A model generated the notes under the pieces. That model did not search any database. It saw only the letters and a program-made list of their open reading frames with translations, and was not told where the DNA came from. A DNA stretch of 64,000 bases from Sediminibacterium sp. (GTDB lineage: Bacteria; Bacteroidota; Bacteroidia; B-17B0; Aurantibacillaceae): NCBI GenBank assembly GCA_030054095.1, contig JASGCO010000001.1:334831-398830 (forward strand). Direction: 5' to 3'. The position numbers and the translations under genes were made by a program. This document shows, in pieces, positions 17,056 through 26,119 of the stretch (position 1 is the stretch's first letter; each line of letters starts with the position of its first letter).

Positions 17056-19422
17056 TTATTTGCGGTAGCCATACCCCTTTCCGTAACCGTAACCATACCC
17101 GTAACCATACGAATAACCGTATCCTTTGTAATAGTATCTACGATTGAGATTACGAACACCGTTGAGGGTTAAAACCATATTATGAATATTGTTGTTCTGT
17201 ACAAGAGTATGCACAAAATTTATCACACGTTTTGTGGCAGAATTAGCATTTAATACAAATATTGAAGCGTCCACGTGCTGCATCAGGTAAACGGAATCCG
17301 ATAACAGACCCGCTGGTGGGGTGTCAATAACAACATAGTCATAGTGCTCTTTGCAATAAGCCAGCATTTCCTTCAATTTTTCAGATAGCACACACTCTGA
17401 AGGGTTAGGAGGGATAGGTCCTGCGTAAAGACAGTAAAGATTTTCAATTTGCGTTGACACCAAAATGTCTTCCAGTTTACTCTGACCTATGAGGTAAGTG
17501 GAAATCCCTTGCTTAGGCTGAACAACCCCCATCAACTTATGTACTTTGGGTTTATGCAAATCCAGCTCTATAATAAGCGTTCGTTTACCAGCCTTCGCCA
17601 TTATGGCAGCAAGGTTTACACTTGTAAACGTTTTTCCTTCTCCTGGAGAAAAAGAAGTTACTAAAAAAGTTTTGGCAACGCGTCCCACATTTGCATACTG
17701 CAAATTAATCCTGAAACTTCGGAAAGCCTCTGATATAGCAGCATTCGGATGTTCCTCAACAAGAATACCTGACTCCCGCGCTGTTTTCAAATAAGGCAAA
17801 ACGCCCACTATTGGCATTTCTGTAAGTTCTTTCAGATGGGCCAGCGTTTTAACTTTTGACAGAAGGAAAGCCCTTAGTAAAATAACAATCAGTGTAACGA
17901 ATAAGCCTGCTGTAAGAAATGAATTCTGGATAGCGGCTTTATCGGGACGTACCTCTCCTACATTTCGGGGCCGTTCCACAATTTTAACCCCCGGCAGAAT
18001 ACTGGCCTTTGATATTTGTGTATTTGCGCGCCGCTCCAAAAGGAAATTATACAGGTTTTCGTTAACAGTAGCCTGACGCTGGATATTTAACAACTCACGC
18101 TGTTTAACGGGCAAGCCCTGCGCATCCGCCAGGTAGCTATTTATTTGATTTTCAATATTTTGTTCTATTTTTTTTGTAGCGTTTCTGGTATTATTAATAT
18201 AGACCAGTAAATCCTGTTTAATTTTTTTAATACTGCTTTTAAGATCAATCACTACAGGATTATTACTGGTAGCTACACCATATACTACATTTAATTGAAT
18301 CTGCTTTTGATACAATTCATTGGCTGCTGAAGATAAATAACCGCCCTTTTCGAAAATAAAAACATTTGGAGGCAGGAACTGAGGGTCTTTATCTTCAACA
18401 ATATACTTCTCCATATCGTTGAGAGCTTCACCTTGCAGTTTTAGTTCCGTTAACTGGGACTCGTACTGAGATATCTTGTTTAAAACGCTACCTTGTTGCC
18501 AAGGTAAATCAAAAATAGCATTGCGCGATTTATACCCCTGTAAACTATCTTCATAACGATTTAAGAATGCAGTAATTTCATTCAACTGTTTGTCAATGTA
18601 TTCAATGGTCTTATTGTTCAAATCGAACTTTTGCTTAAGACGGCTTTTGAGGTACTCTTCATTTAATGTGTCTAAAACAAGAGCCGCGCGTTCAGGGATT
18701 ACATCATCAAGTGTAATATTAATAAAGTTTGAATAATCAGGGTTCTCGGTCCGCAAATTTGCTCTAAACGTATTTATGAGATATTCGGCAGTGTGAATCT
18801 GAATCAAATAAATAATCTGCGATAATCCTTTCTGCGTTTCAGGGGTCAGATTTGGTTCTCTATCCACTCGTATATTAAGATCAAGATCTATCAGATCTTT
18901 GCCAAAAACGCCTCTTTTTTCGATTTTTACATTATCTGCTCCTGGATAGGAAACACTATACTCGTTATAATTAAGAATACGAAAATCCAGCAATTGCTCG
19001 TATAGGTCAGGTCGCATGGAGGTTACTTTTACCCTGAACGGATTCCCCATAAATTGTTCCGTTGTTCGAACCTTTCCTACAATATAATACGATACACTCA
19101 ACCGGTTCATCAAACTCTTAACCGTTTTTTCCATTAAATCATACGATTCTATGACCCGCTTTTCATTGATATTATCCACATAAGACGAGGCATTGTAAAA
19201 CGAATTCTCGTTTACCACATTACTTTGGTAATAAGTATCATTATGGTTTAACAACAAAGAAGTAAATGCCTGATAAACACTTATTTGCTTATAAGCATAA
19301 AATCTACCAACAAAATAAAATACAGGAATTATGACCAAAGGCACCCACCAGTTCGATTTAATAATCCTTAAAATAAGACTAATGTCTTTCTCCGTAATAA
19401 TAGACTGCTTCTTTGTAGCCAC
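17056..19422 (-). CDS. Wzc-like polysaccharide co-polymerase / tyrosine autokinase
   Basis: Counting from GTG at 19420-19422 the protein has 788 residues. It has a first membrane segment near 27-40, a long periplasmic Wzz-type domain with coiled-coil stretches, a second membrane segment near 503-517, and a cytoplasmic BY-kinase. The kinase has Walker A SPGEGKT near 592-598, Walker A' LIIELDLHKP and Walker B VVIDTPP. The tail is an unusual Gly-Tyr run (alternating YG near the end), the likely autophosphorylation cluster. It controls chain length or export. The open frame reaches 19473, but a TATATTTG promoter box (19442-19449) lies inside that extension, favouring the shorter start. It heads the operon. 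Confidence 0.92.
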   Translation of the reverse strand: MATKKQSIITEKDISLILRIIKSNWWVPLVIIPVFYFVGRFYAYKQISVYQAFTSLLLNHNDTYYQSNVVNENSFYNASSYVDNINEKRVIESYDLMEKTVKSLMNRLSVSYYIVGKVRTTEQFMGNPFRVKVTSMRPDLYEQLLDFRILNYNEYSVSYPGADNVKIEKRGVFGKDLIDLDLNIRVDREPNLTPETQKGLSQIIYLIQIHTAEYLINTFRANLRTENPDYSNFINITLDDVIPERAALVLDTLNEEYLKSRLKQKFDLNNKTIEYIDKQLNEITAFLNRYEDSLQGYKSRNAIFDLPWQQGSVLNKISQYESQLTELKLQGEALNDMEKYIVEDKDPQFLPPNVFIFEKGGYLSSAANELYQKQIQLNVVYGVATSNNPVVIDLKSSIKKIKQDLLVYINNTRNATKKIEQNIENQINSYLADAQGLPVKQRELLNIQRQATVNENLYNFLLERRANTQISKASILPGVKIVERPRNVGEVRPDKAAIQNSFLTAGLFVTLIVILLRAFLLSKVKTLAHLKELTEMPIVGVLPYLKTARESGILVEEHPNAAISEAFRSFRINLQYANVGRVAKTFLVTSFSPGEGKTFTSVNLAAIMAKAGKRTLIIELDLHKPKVHKLMGVVQPKQGISTYLIGQSKLEDILVSTQIENLYCLYAGPIPPNPSECVLSEKLKEMLAYCKEHYDYVVIDTPPAGLLSDSVYLMQHVDASIFVLNANSATKRVINFVHTLVQNNNIHNMVLTLNGVRNLNRRYYYKGYGYSYGYGYGYGYGKGYGYRK

Positions 19423-19441
19423 TTCGCTTCTTAAGATAGCA

Positions 19442-19449
19442 CAAATATA
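19442..19449 (-). promoter_or_regulatory. Candidate Bacteroidota -7 box for the polysaccharide operon
   Basis: The minus strand reads TATATTTG, matching TAnnTTTG. The -33 element is weak (TGTG about 21 bases upstream). The box lies 20 bases before the proposed GTG start of the Wzc-like gene and is the only such box found for the long minus-strand operon. Confidence 0.5.
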
Positions 19450-19508
19450 ATTTTTTAAGTAAAACCGTGTCACAGTAAGCCTTTTTTTATTTACTTTTAT
19501 ATCTTGAA

Positions 19509-19721
19509 ATGAAAAAGTTAGCCTATTTGAGTTTGGTTTTTCTGGTTTTGGTTTTACCTGAATTTATGAATGCCGCTCCACCTCCTCCTCCCGGCGGAGC
19601 TCCCTGCTGGCCGCCTCCTTGTGTGCCTGTGGACGGGGGAATTGTTGCATTAATGGCAGCGGGAGCAATCTATGCTTCTAAAAAAATCTACGATCGCAAA
19701 AAGCAAAAATCGCTTCACTAG
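19509..19721 (+). CDS. Small PID-CTERM exosortase substrate
   Basis: The 70-residue protein has a signal peptide (about 1-22). A short proline- and cysteine-rich segment follows (24-39, PPPPPGGAP then CWPPPC). Then comes a sorting tail: PVDGG at 40-44, a hydrophobic stretch near 45-56, and the basic end KKIYDRKKQK. PxDGG, membrane span and basic tail is the PID-CTERM pattern recognised by Bacteroidota exosortases. After signal cleavage and sorting only about 17-20 residues would remain, so this is an unusually minimal substrate. The exosortase starts 8 bases downstream. It is divergent from the Wzc-like gene. Function of the mature peptide is unknown. Confidence 0.85.
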   Translation: MKKLAYLSLVFLVLVLPEFMNAAPPPPPGGAPCWPPPCVPVDGGIVALMAAGAIYASKKIYDRKKQKSLH

Positions 19722-19729
19722 TTTTATTC

Positions 19730-20269
19730 ATGAAGGCTTTAATCCCTAAAAATGCCTTTGTCCGTTTTATTGTTTCTTCGTCACTCCTTTATTTGTGTTT
19801 TTACCTCATCTATCAGTTTGTAGTAAAAAAATACACTTACTACGATCAGCGTTTTATCGGCAGTATTATTAATGGCGCCGACATTGTGCTTAAAGGGTTG
19901 GGCTATACCACCTTTAAAATGTTACAGGATGTGGACTTACAGGTCATTGGTATTGATGGATCTGGCGGTGTTTGGGTGGGATCGAACTGTAACGCCATTA
20001 CCTTGTTTGGTTTGTTCTCCATTTTTATTTTATGTTACCCCGGACATCAGCGATCTAAACTCTGGTTTATTCCTGCCGGTATTCTTGTTATTCACCTCTT
20101 GAATATTTTGAGAGTCGTAATATTAGCCATTATTGCGCGTTCTGCCCCTCAATGGCTCGACTTCAATCACACCTATACTTTCACCATTCTGATTTATGCC
20201 GTTATTTTTGGCTTATGGATGGTGTGGATAAATACATTTGCCAACCGGAACAAAATAAAAACAGGGTGA
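19730..20269 (+). CDS. Exosortase (XrtX/XrtF-like)
   Basis: The 179-residue multi-pass membrane protein carries the exosortase catalytic triad in order: C87 in GSNCNAI, R128 in LLNILRVV and H147 in DFNHTYTF, each next to a hydrophobic segment. Exosortases cleave proteins with CTERM sorting tails at the membrane, and those in EPS loci are usually linked to surface polysaccharide. The PID-CTERM gene 8 bases upstream is the evident substrate. The next gene overlaps it as GTGA. Bacteroidota variants are called XrtF or XrtX; I cannot choose between them from sequence alone. Confidence 0.88.
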   Translation: MKALIPKNAFVRFIVSSSLLYLCFYLIYQFVVKKYTYYDQRFIGSIINGADIVLKGLGYTTFKMLQDVDLQVIGIDGSGGVWVGSNCNAITLFGLFSIFILCYPGHQRSKLWFIPAGILVIHLLNILRVVILAIIARSAPQWLDFNHTYTFTILIYAVIFGLWMVWINTFANRNKIKTG

Positions 20270-20742
20270 AAACAAGTCCTTTAAAAATCAGTAGTATTAT
20301 CCTCTTGTTCCTTCTATTAGGGTTTTTCAGGGAGTTTTTCTTTGTAAATGTCAACGCCCTGTTATACAAAATGTACTACCACGATCAGGACGTGAGGGTG
20401 GCCAATCTCGTTCTTCCGCTTGAAACCATCGGGTATCAAAACCTGTATTGGCTAAAATACGTTTTCACTTTACTTTCCATAAGTCTGTTTTTCGGGCTTT
20501 CCCTCCTGTCTGTACGTTGGATAATGAATCAAAAAAAAGTGGAAGTATTTGTTGGTTATACCTATTTACTTTTAGTAATTTTAGCGGCATTAAGTATGGG
20601 CTTTGGATATTTTATTAATAATCGTCTGCAGGATGACGAATACACCCTCAGCCGCTGGCTTTTGGGCGTTCTTCAGTCGCCATTACCTGCCCTTTTCTTT
20701 ATAGCAACCGGAAAACTTTTAACCCCTCAATCTAAAACTTAA
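20266..20742 (+). CDS. Exosortase-associated membrane protein
   Basis: The 158-residue protein starts at GTG 20266-20268, overlapping the exosortase TGA as GTGA. A longer open frame from 20152 overlaps the exosortase by over 100 bases and has a non-membrane N-terminus, so I reject it. It has about four hydrophobic segments (roughly 9-30, 62-86, 93-115, 129-150) and the segment FFREFFFVNVNALLY after the first one, which resembles exosortase-F/X-associated proteins. Such proteins are found only next to their exosortase; their role is unknown, perhaps a partner subunit. Assignment rests on context, length and topology. Confidence 0.7.
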   Translation: MKTSPLKISSIILLFLLLGFFREFFFVNVNALLYKMYYHDQDVRVANLVLPLETIGYQNLYWLKYVFTLLSISLFFGLSLLSVRWIMNQKKVEVFVGYTYLLLVILAALSMGFGYFINNRLQDDEYTLSRWLLGVLQSPLPALFFIATGKLLTPQSKT

Positions 20743-20748
20743 AAAATT

Positions 20749-22020
20749 ATGCAAAAAGATACCGCCATTTTTAAACTTATTAAAGAAGAGCAACACCGCC
20801 AGACCAGAGGTTTGGAATTAATAGCCAGTGAGAACTATGTAAGTGATCAGGTTATGAAAGCCATGGGCAGTGTTTTAACTAATAAATACGCTGAGGGACT
20901 TCCCAATAAGCGTTACTATGGTGGATGCGAAGTAGTAGATAAAGTAGAACAACTTGCTATTGACAGAGCGAAACAACTTTTTGGCGCTGAATGGGTAAAT
21001 GTTCAACCACATTCGGGCGCTCAGGCCAATGCGGCGGTTATGCTCGCGTGTCTGAAACCGGGAGATACAATTTTAGGGTTTGATCTTTCGCATGGCGGAC
21101 ACCTCACGCACGGTTCTCCGGTAAATTTTAGCGGTAAATTATACAGAGCTACGTTTTATGGTGTGGAAGAAAAAACCGGACGTATTGACTATGATAAAGT
21201 AGAACAAAAAGCAAAGGCCGAAAAACCTAAGCTGATCATTTGTGGCGCCAGTGCGTATTCCCGCGATTGGGATTACGAACGCTTACGCAAAATTGCGGAC
21301 GGTGTGGGGGCTTTATTACTGGCCGATATTTCACATCCCAGTGGCTTAATTGCAAAAGGTATTCTCAACGACCCTTTACCACATTGCCATATTGTAACCA
21401 CCACTACGCATAAAACCTTACGTGGCCCACGCGGTGGGATGATCATGATGGGTAAAGATTTTCCGAATCCGTTCGGCGAAAAAACACCGAAAGGTGAAGT
21501 AAAACAAATGAGTGCCATTTTAGATGCCGCTGTATTTCCGGGAACTCAAGGAGGACCACTGGAACATGTTATTGCCGCCAAAGCGGTTGCGTATCTTGAG
21601 TGTTTAAGTGACGATTACATGCTGTATTGTGTTCAGGTCATCAAAAATGCTCAGGCCATGGCAAAAGCACTTGTAGCCAAAGGCTATAAAATTATTAGTG
21701 GCGGTACTGATAACCATTTGATGCTGATTGACCTTCGTAATAAAAAAATTACCGGAAAAGAAGCCGAAAAAGCCTTAGGAGAAGCAGATATTACCGTTAA
21801 TAAAAATATGGTTCCGTTCGACGACAAATCGCCATTTGTAACAAGCGGAATACGGATTGGATCCGCTGCCATTACCACGCGCGGCCTTAAAGAAAAAGAT
21901 TGCGTACGCATTATAGATTATATTGATGCTGCCCTTATGAACAAAGACAATCCTAAAGAACTTGCCAAAATTCGTAAAAAAGTAAATGGCATGATGGAAA
22001 AATACCCCTTGTTTAAATAG
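20749..22020 (+). CDS. glyA: Serine hydroxymethyltransferase
   Basis: The 423-residue PLP enzyme interconverts serine and glycine while charging tetrahydrofolate with a one-carbon unit. It has [11 protein letters not shown] near the N-terminus, [29 protein letters not shown] and the PLP-lysine motif [14 protein letters not shown]. Length is normal. It starts 6 bases after the exosortase-associated gene and could be co-transcribed, although it has no functional link to sorting. Assignment is secure. Confidence 0.97.
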   Translation: MQKDTAIFKLIKEEQHRQTRGLELIASENYVSDQVMKAMGSVLTNKYAEGLPNKRYYGGCEVVDKVEQLAIDRAKQLFGAEWVNVQPHSGAQANAAVMLACLKPGDTILGFDLSHGGHLTHGSPVNFSGKLYRATFYGVEEKTGRIDYDKVEQKAKAEKPKLIICGASAYSRDWDYERLRKIADGVGALLLADISHPSGLIAKGILNDPLPHCHIVTTTTHKTLRGPRGGMIMMGKDFPNPFGEKTPKGEVKQMSAILDAAVFPGTQGGPLEHVIAAKAVAYLECLSDDYMLYCVQVIKNAQAMAKALVAKGYKIISGGTDNHLMLIDLRNKKITGKEAEKALGEADITVNKNMVPFDDKSPFVTSGIRIGSAAITTRGLKEKDCVRIIDYIDAALMNKDNPKELAKIRKKVNGMMEKYPLFK

Positions 22021-22053
22021 GTAGTTCCTTAATTCTGTAATTACGCGGCAATC

Positions 22054-23283
22054 ATGTTTTACTTTGGTGGTGTATGTCTCTCTGTTTTTCTTGGCATACT
22101 GCTCTTCACCAAAAAGAACAGAGCAAACGCCGACACCATTTTGGCAGGATGGCTGTTTTTTATTGCCTTGCACCTGTTTTTCTACTATTTGGTATTTAAT
22201 GATTACATCCTTCAATACCCTTATTTAATGGGAGTCTCGGCTCCCTTTCCTCTTATTCATGGTCCGTTCCTGTATTTTTATATCGCTTCACTAACAGGTA
22301 AAACCCGTTTACTGAAACGTACCTGGCCCTTGCATTTACTGCCATCATTACTTGCCTGCCTGCTGCTTATTCCCCTTTATAGATCCAGTACAGACCTTAA
22401 ACTTCAGTACATGAAACAACTGATCCCATTCGAAATAAACTGGCAGATCCGGATTGTGGAAACCTTGGTGAAAGCATCGGGCATTGTATATTTCATCTGG
22501 TCATTGATTCTGTTAAAGCGCCATAGAATAAACATACAAAATCAATTCTCTACTACAGACCTGATAAATCTGAGATGGTTAACTTACCTCACCTATTGTA
22601 TCGGGTTGATTTGGGTAGCTGTTCTGATCGGCTTCAATCCGCTTATCTTTGGCCTTGGCGTAGCACTCGTTTTTTTTATAGGTTACTATGGTCTGAAACA
22701 AACGCAAATCTTTGTCACCGCGTCAGACAATCCGGAAAATAATCCTCCGGATACGCTTCCCGCAAACACTCCATTGTTACGACCCGATGCCAGTCCTGTC
22801 TTTGCTCCCCCTACTGAAAATTCGAGCATATCTGACAATGAGCCTTTTCTGGAACCACCTTCAGGGCTACAAAACGAATACAGCGATAAGATAAAATACA
22901 AAAAATCAGGGCTCTCACAAACAGAAGCGCAGTCCATCCATGAAAGGCTCCATCAATTGCTGCTCAACGAAAAAATATACAAAAACCCTGAATTAAAATT
23001 ATCAGATCTCTCTGATTTACTTGGTGTCAGTTCTAACCTTGTCTCTCAAACCATTAATACAATCGAAAACAAAAACTTTTACGATTATATAAATACCATG
23101 CGTATTGATGAATTTAAGCGACTATTGAATCTTCCCGAAAATCGTAAATATACGTTACTGTCACTTTCAATGGAATGTGGCTTTAATTCTAAAACCTCGT
23201 TTAACCGGAATTTTAAAAAAGTAACGGGCATGTCTCCTTCGGAGTACCTGACTACTCAAAAAATAAAAATGCAGGAAGAGTGA
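22054..23283 (+). CDS. Membrane-anchored AraC-family transcriptional regulator
   Basis: In this 409-residue protein the first 230 residues are mostly hydrophobic, with about seven membrane segments and a HGPFLYFYIAS stretch typical of this Bacteroidota family. A proline-rich linker (about 230-280) follows. The C-terminal 100 residues form an AraC helix-turn-helix: LSDLLGVSSNLVSQTIN and the second helix GFNSKTSFNRNFKKVTGMSP. It is probably a one-component sensor regulator. Signal and targets are unknown. The CPBP protease and hydrolase genes that follow are possible targets by position only. Confidence 0.87.
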   Translation: MFYFGGVCLSVFLGILLFTKKNRANADTILAGWLFFIALHLFFYYLVFNDYILQYPYLMGVSAPFPLIHGPFLYFYIASLTGKTRLLKRTWPLHLLPSLLACLLLIPLYRSSTDLKLQYMKQLIPFEINWQIRIVETLVKASGIVYFIWSLILLKRHRINIQNQFSTTDLINLRWLTYLTYCIGLIWVAVLIGFNPLIFGLGVALVFFIGYYGLKQTQIFVTASDNPENNPPDTLPANTPLLRPDASPVFAPPTENSSISDNEPFLEPPSGLQNEYSDKIKYKKSGLSQTEAQSIHERLHQLLLNEKIYKNPELKLSDLSDLLGVSSNLVSQTINTIENKNFYDYINTMRIDEFKRLLNLPENRKYTLLSLSMECGFNSKTSFNRNFKKVTGMSPSEYLTTQKIKMQEE

Positions 23284-23609
23284 TATTTTCACTTACGTGA
23301 ACCTATTATGTGGTCTCACGAACCCCATTAAACTCAACTTATTGAAAATGAAAACAATACACTTCCATTTTTGGTGTACCAGCGTATAGGTTGGAGCGAT
23401 TACTACTGGCTTTCTCTTCAAATTTGCAATTCTATTCTATGTTTATATGGCTAGTAAAAAGTGTTTCCTTTTCTTAAAATCCCCACCAGAAGACTTTATC
23501 CCTTATCGGAAAAGAGCTTCTGTCTTTCTGATAATGTTTCTGCGTTTGGCAAACTATCAGATACGAAAAAAATGTACAATCATCCCGCCTTATATAGAAA
23601 ACCTGCGTT
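23284..23609 (+). other. 326-base gap without a recognised gene
   Basis: No open frame here looks coding. A short inverted repeat TTCAC/GTGAA (23288-23301) lies just after the AraC-type stop, but without a T-tract. I see no TAnnTTTG box in front of the CPBP gene. The unusual length may hold regulatory sequence for 23610, but nothing specific is visible. Confidence 0.4.
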
Positions 23610-24491
23610 ATGGTAAGTAATAAACAATTAACCGCTTACGGCCTTATCATTTTCACTGTTAGCTGGGGTCTGCAACTTTTAGGCACTTACTTCTCAGGAA
23701 ATGTGCAATCCGAATCCATAAGACTTTGGTTTATCGCGCTAATGTTTACTCCCGCGCTTATTACTCTGCTTTTTAGCATAAAGTACCCTGTTTTCAGGAG
23801 CAAACTACTCTGGAAACCCAGCACTTTTTTTATAAGCACATCGCTTATTGCTATACTTATTCCGGCTATAAGCGGCTTTCTTACCCTTGCCGTAATACAG
23901 TGGTCGGGTAAAGGCCAATCCGAATGGTTTCAGTTTTCCATTAGCAGTGTTCTTGTTAAAGGAGGCCCTTTTCTGTTAGGTTCAGGTCATCAATCCTGGT
24001 TACTGTTTAGCGTCAACGTACTTATAACAGCCTGCTTCTACTCAATCCTAAACGTTATTGTCATTAGTGGGGAAGAGTTGGCCTGGCGCGGCTTCTTACA
24101 AGGTGAATTATGCAGTCGCTTCGGATACACCAAAGGGATATTGTTACTCGGTGTAATATGGTCGCTCTGGCATTTACCTGCTCAACTAGCCGGATATAAC
24201 TTTCCGGAAAACCCCATATTGGGCGCGTTTGTTCTATCCACTATTCTTCTAACTGCCTTTTCATTTTTTCTCGGATGGCTCACCATTAAAAGTAAAAGTT
24301 TTATCCCTGCCGCATTAGCCCACAGTGCCTATAACACTATCGAAGAAGGCGTTATTTCCAGTATAACACTAAAAACGCCCTTACTCTACGAACATATTGT
24401 CAAAATTAGCATCACGATCATCGTTGGTTTTATTTTTTACAGACTAACTAAAAAATGGCCTGATACAGTCAAGAATCAAAAAAGCAATTAA
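23610..24491 (+). CDS. CPBP-family intramembrane metalloprotease
   Basis: The 293-residue membrane protein has about eight hydrophobic segments and the CPBP (Abi) motifs. Motif 1 is GEELAWRGFLQGEL with the EExxxR glutamates. Motif 2 is WSLWHLPAQLAGY with a histidine. A later H is in ALAHSAYNT. These residues bind zinc in Rce1-like enzymes. Roles range from prenyl-protein processing to bacteriocin immunity; here none can be chosen. It is followed after 12 bases by a hydrolase gene and may be co-transcribed with it. Confidence 0.85.
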   Translation: MVSNKQLTAYGLIIFTVSWGLQLLGTYFSGNVQSESIRLWFIALMFTPALITLLFSIKYPVFRSKLLWKPSTFFISTSLIAILIPAISGFLTLAVIQWSGKGQSEWFQFSISSVLVKGGPFLLGSGHQSWLLFSVNVLITACFYSILNVIVISGEELAWRGFLQGELCSRFGYTKGILLLGVIWSLWHLPAQLAGYNFPENPILGAFVLSTILLTAFSFFLGWLTIKSKSFIPAALAHSAYNTIEEGVISSITLKTPLLYEHIVKISITIIVGFIFYRLTKKWPDTVKNQKSN

Positions 24492-24503
24492 CCCTATTAA
24501 CTT

Positions 24504-26042
24504 ATGAAACTACATTCGCTCACCTACCCTTTCCCTATTCTGGCAGGCCCAAGTGGCTCATTTAATCTGAAAACAGCAGTATTAATTTACATCCTGCTAA
24601 ATAGTCTGCTATTTACGTATAGTACCTCAGCACAAAACGGCAGCCCCTTGTTGAAAAAAGTAAAAACGGCTACAATGCACATCGGCAAACAAAAATACAC
24701 CATTCTTAAATATGAATTAACTGTTCACGAAGACCCGGATAATGCATCCTCCCGCACCTTAACCCTCCCCGTTCAAGTTATTAAAGGCTTACATCCCGCC
24801 AACTCACAGCCAGTATTTTACCTTAACGGCGGACCCGGTGCTTCAAACATACTTACCACCAAAAACCAACAGTTACTTGAAACGCATGACTTTGTTTGCG
24901 TTGGTTACAGAGGCGCGGACGGGAACGTTATTCTCAAATCAAAAAAGGTAAACAACGCCTTGAAGGGCAAAAACAATCAGGTGTTGAGCAACGAATCCTT
25001 AGATCATTTTGAACAAACACTTTCGGAATACATTGAAAGCTTACACAAAAAAAACATCAACATACACCATTACAACATACTAAACGTTATAGAGGATATT
25101 GAAACAGCGCGCAAAGCGCTTGGATACACCCAAATTCATTTACTATCGAGCAGTTATGGTACCCGCGTAGCGCTGCTATACAGTTACAAATATCCACAGA
25201 TCATAAAAAATGCCGTGTTGGTAGGTCCTAATCCTCCCGGGTACTTTATATGGTGGCCCTGGAAAACAGATGAAATAGTTTCTATTTATGACCGAACTTA
25301 CGCATTACAGCATCCCAGCGACAGCCTTGGCATCAGATCAGCCATGCAACTGGCTTTTAAAAACATGCCAAAAAAATGGAGGGGGTTTACCTTAGATGCC
25401 GATAAAATAAAAATGGCTACCTTCTCGCTACTCTATCAAAAAGAACTAGCATTCAGCGCATTTGACGCGTACTTTAGAGCAGCGCGAAAAAACGATTACA
25501 GCGGGCTTTACCTCATGCAACTCGCCTCAGATGTATTTTCCGGCAAAATAATTATTGGCGATATGTGCGCCAAAGGACTAAGTGCCGATTTTAATCCTGC
25601 CATTAACTATCGTGATACATTAAGGGCCTTTCCTTCTGCCATACTGGGCCCCAATAATGCGTTGTTACTATGGGGCGGGGCCAAAGCGATTCCGGTTCAG
25701 TTAATTCCTGAAGAATACCGTAAGGCAAAACGTTGCGAAACCCCCATGCTTATTATTAGCGGTGATCTGGATGTATCTACTCCGGCTGATTTTACACGCG
25801 ATGAACTTATGCCGTATCTTCCAAACGGCCGTCAACTCATTCTTAAAAACATGTCGCATAGCGACCTTAATAATGAGCAGGTCGAGGCCTACCGCTTATG
25901 CATTAACCAGTTTTTCGACTCCGGGACTGTTAACGAAACGGCATTTAAAGATAAAGGCATGAGTTTCAAACCTAAATATAAACTCCCTAAACTGGCTAAA
26001 CGTTTTTATCCGCTTATTCTCATTTACAAATTGTTCCATTAA
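24504..26042 (+). CDS. Secreted alpha/beta hydrolase, tripeptidyl-aminopeptidase-like (S33)
   Basis: The 512-residue protein has a hydrophobic signal-like segment about residues 27-46 (AVLIYILLNSLLFTYSTSAQ). The alpha/beta hydrolase fold follows: oxyanion region YLNGGPGAS near 108-116, nucleophile elbow LLSSSYGTRVALLY, acid in GDLDVSTPADF and His in NMSHSDL. The elbow reads S-S-S-Y-G rather than the usual G-x-S-x-G. The GGPG motif points to the proline iminopeptidase/tripeptidyl aminopeptidase group. Probably a periplasmic or lipoprotein-free secreted peptidase or esterase. Substrate unknown. Confidence 0.78.
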   Translation: MKLHSLTYPFPILAGPSGSFNLKTAVLIYILLNSLLFTYSTSAQNGSPLLKKVKTATMHIGKQKYTILKYELTVHEDPDNASSRTLTLPVQVIKGLHPANSQPVFYLNGGPGASNILTTKNQQLLETHDFVCVGYRGADGNVILKSKKVNNALKGKNNQVLSNESLDHFEQTLSEYIESLHKKNINIHHYNILNVIEDIETARKALGYTQIHLLSSSYGTRVALLYSYKYPQIIKNAVLVGPNPPGYFIWWPWKTDEIVSIYDRTYALQHPSDSLGIRSAMQLAFKNMPKKWRGFTLDADKIKMATFSLLYQKELAFSAFDAYFRAARKNDYSGLYLMQLASDVFSGKIIIGDMCAKGLSADFNPAINYRDTLRAFPSAILGPNNALLLWGGAKAIPVQLIPEEYRKAKRCETPMLIISGDLDVSTPADFTRDELMPYLPNGRQLILKNMSHSDLNNEQVEAYRLCINQFFDSGTVNETAFKDKGMSFKPKYKLPKLAKRFYPLILIYKLFH

Positions 26043-26119
26043 TTCTGTATAATCAAAATAGCATTACCATCATCGCCCCCTTTATAAGAAAGAGCGAACC
26101 GCTAATGTTTTGCTTTTAA

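Noticed and set aside
20152..20265. Upstream start for the exosortase-associated protein
   Set aside because: It overlaps the exosortase by over 100 bases and yields a soluble, non-family N-terminus; GTG 20266 gives the GTGA coupling.
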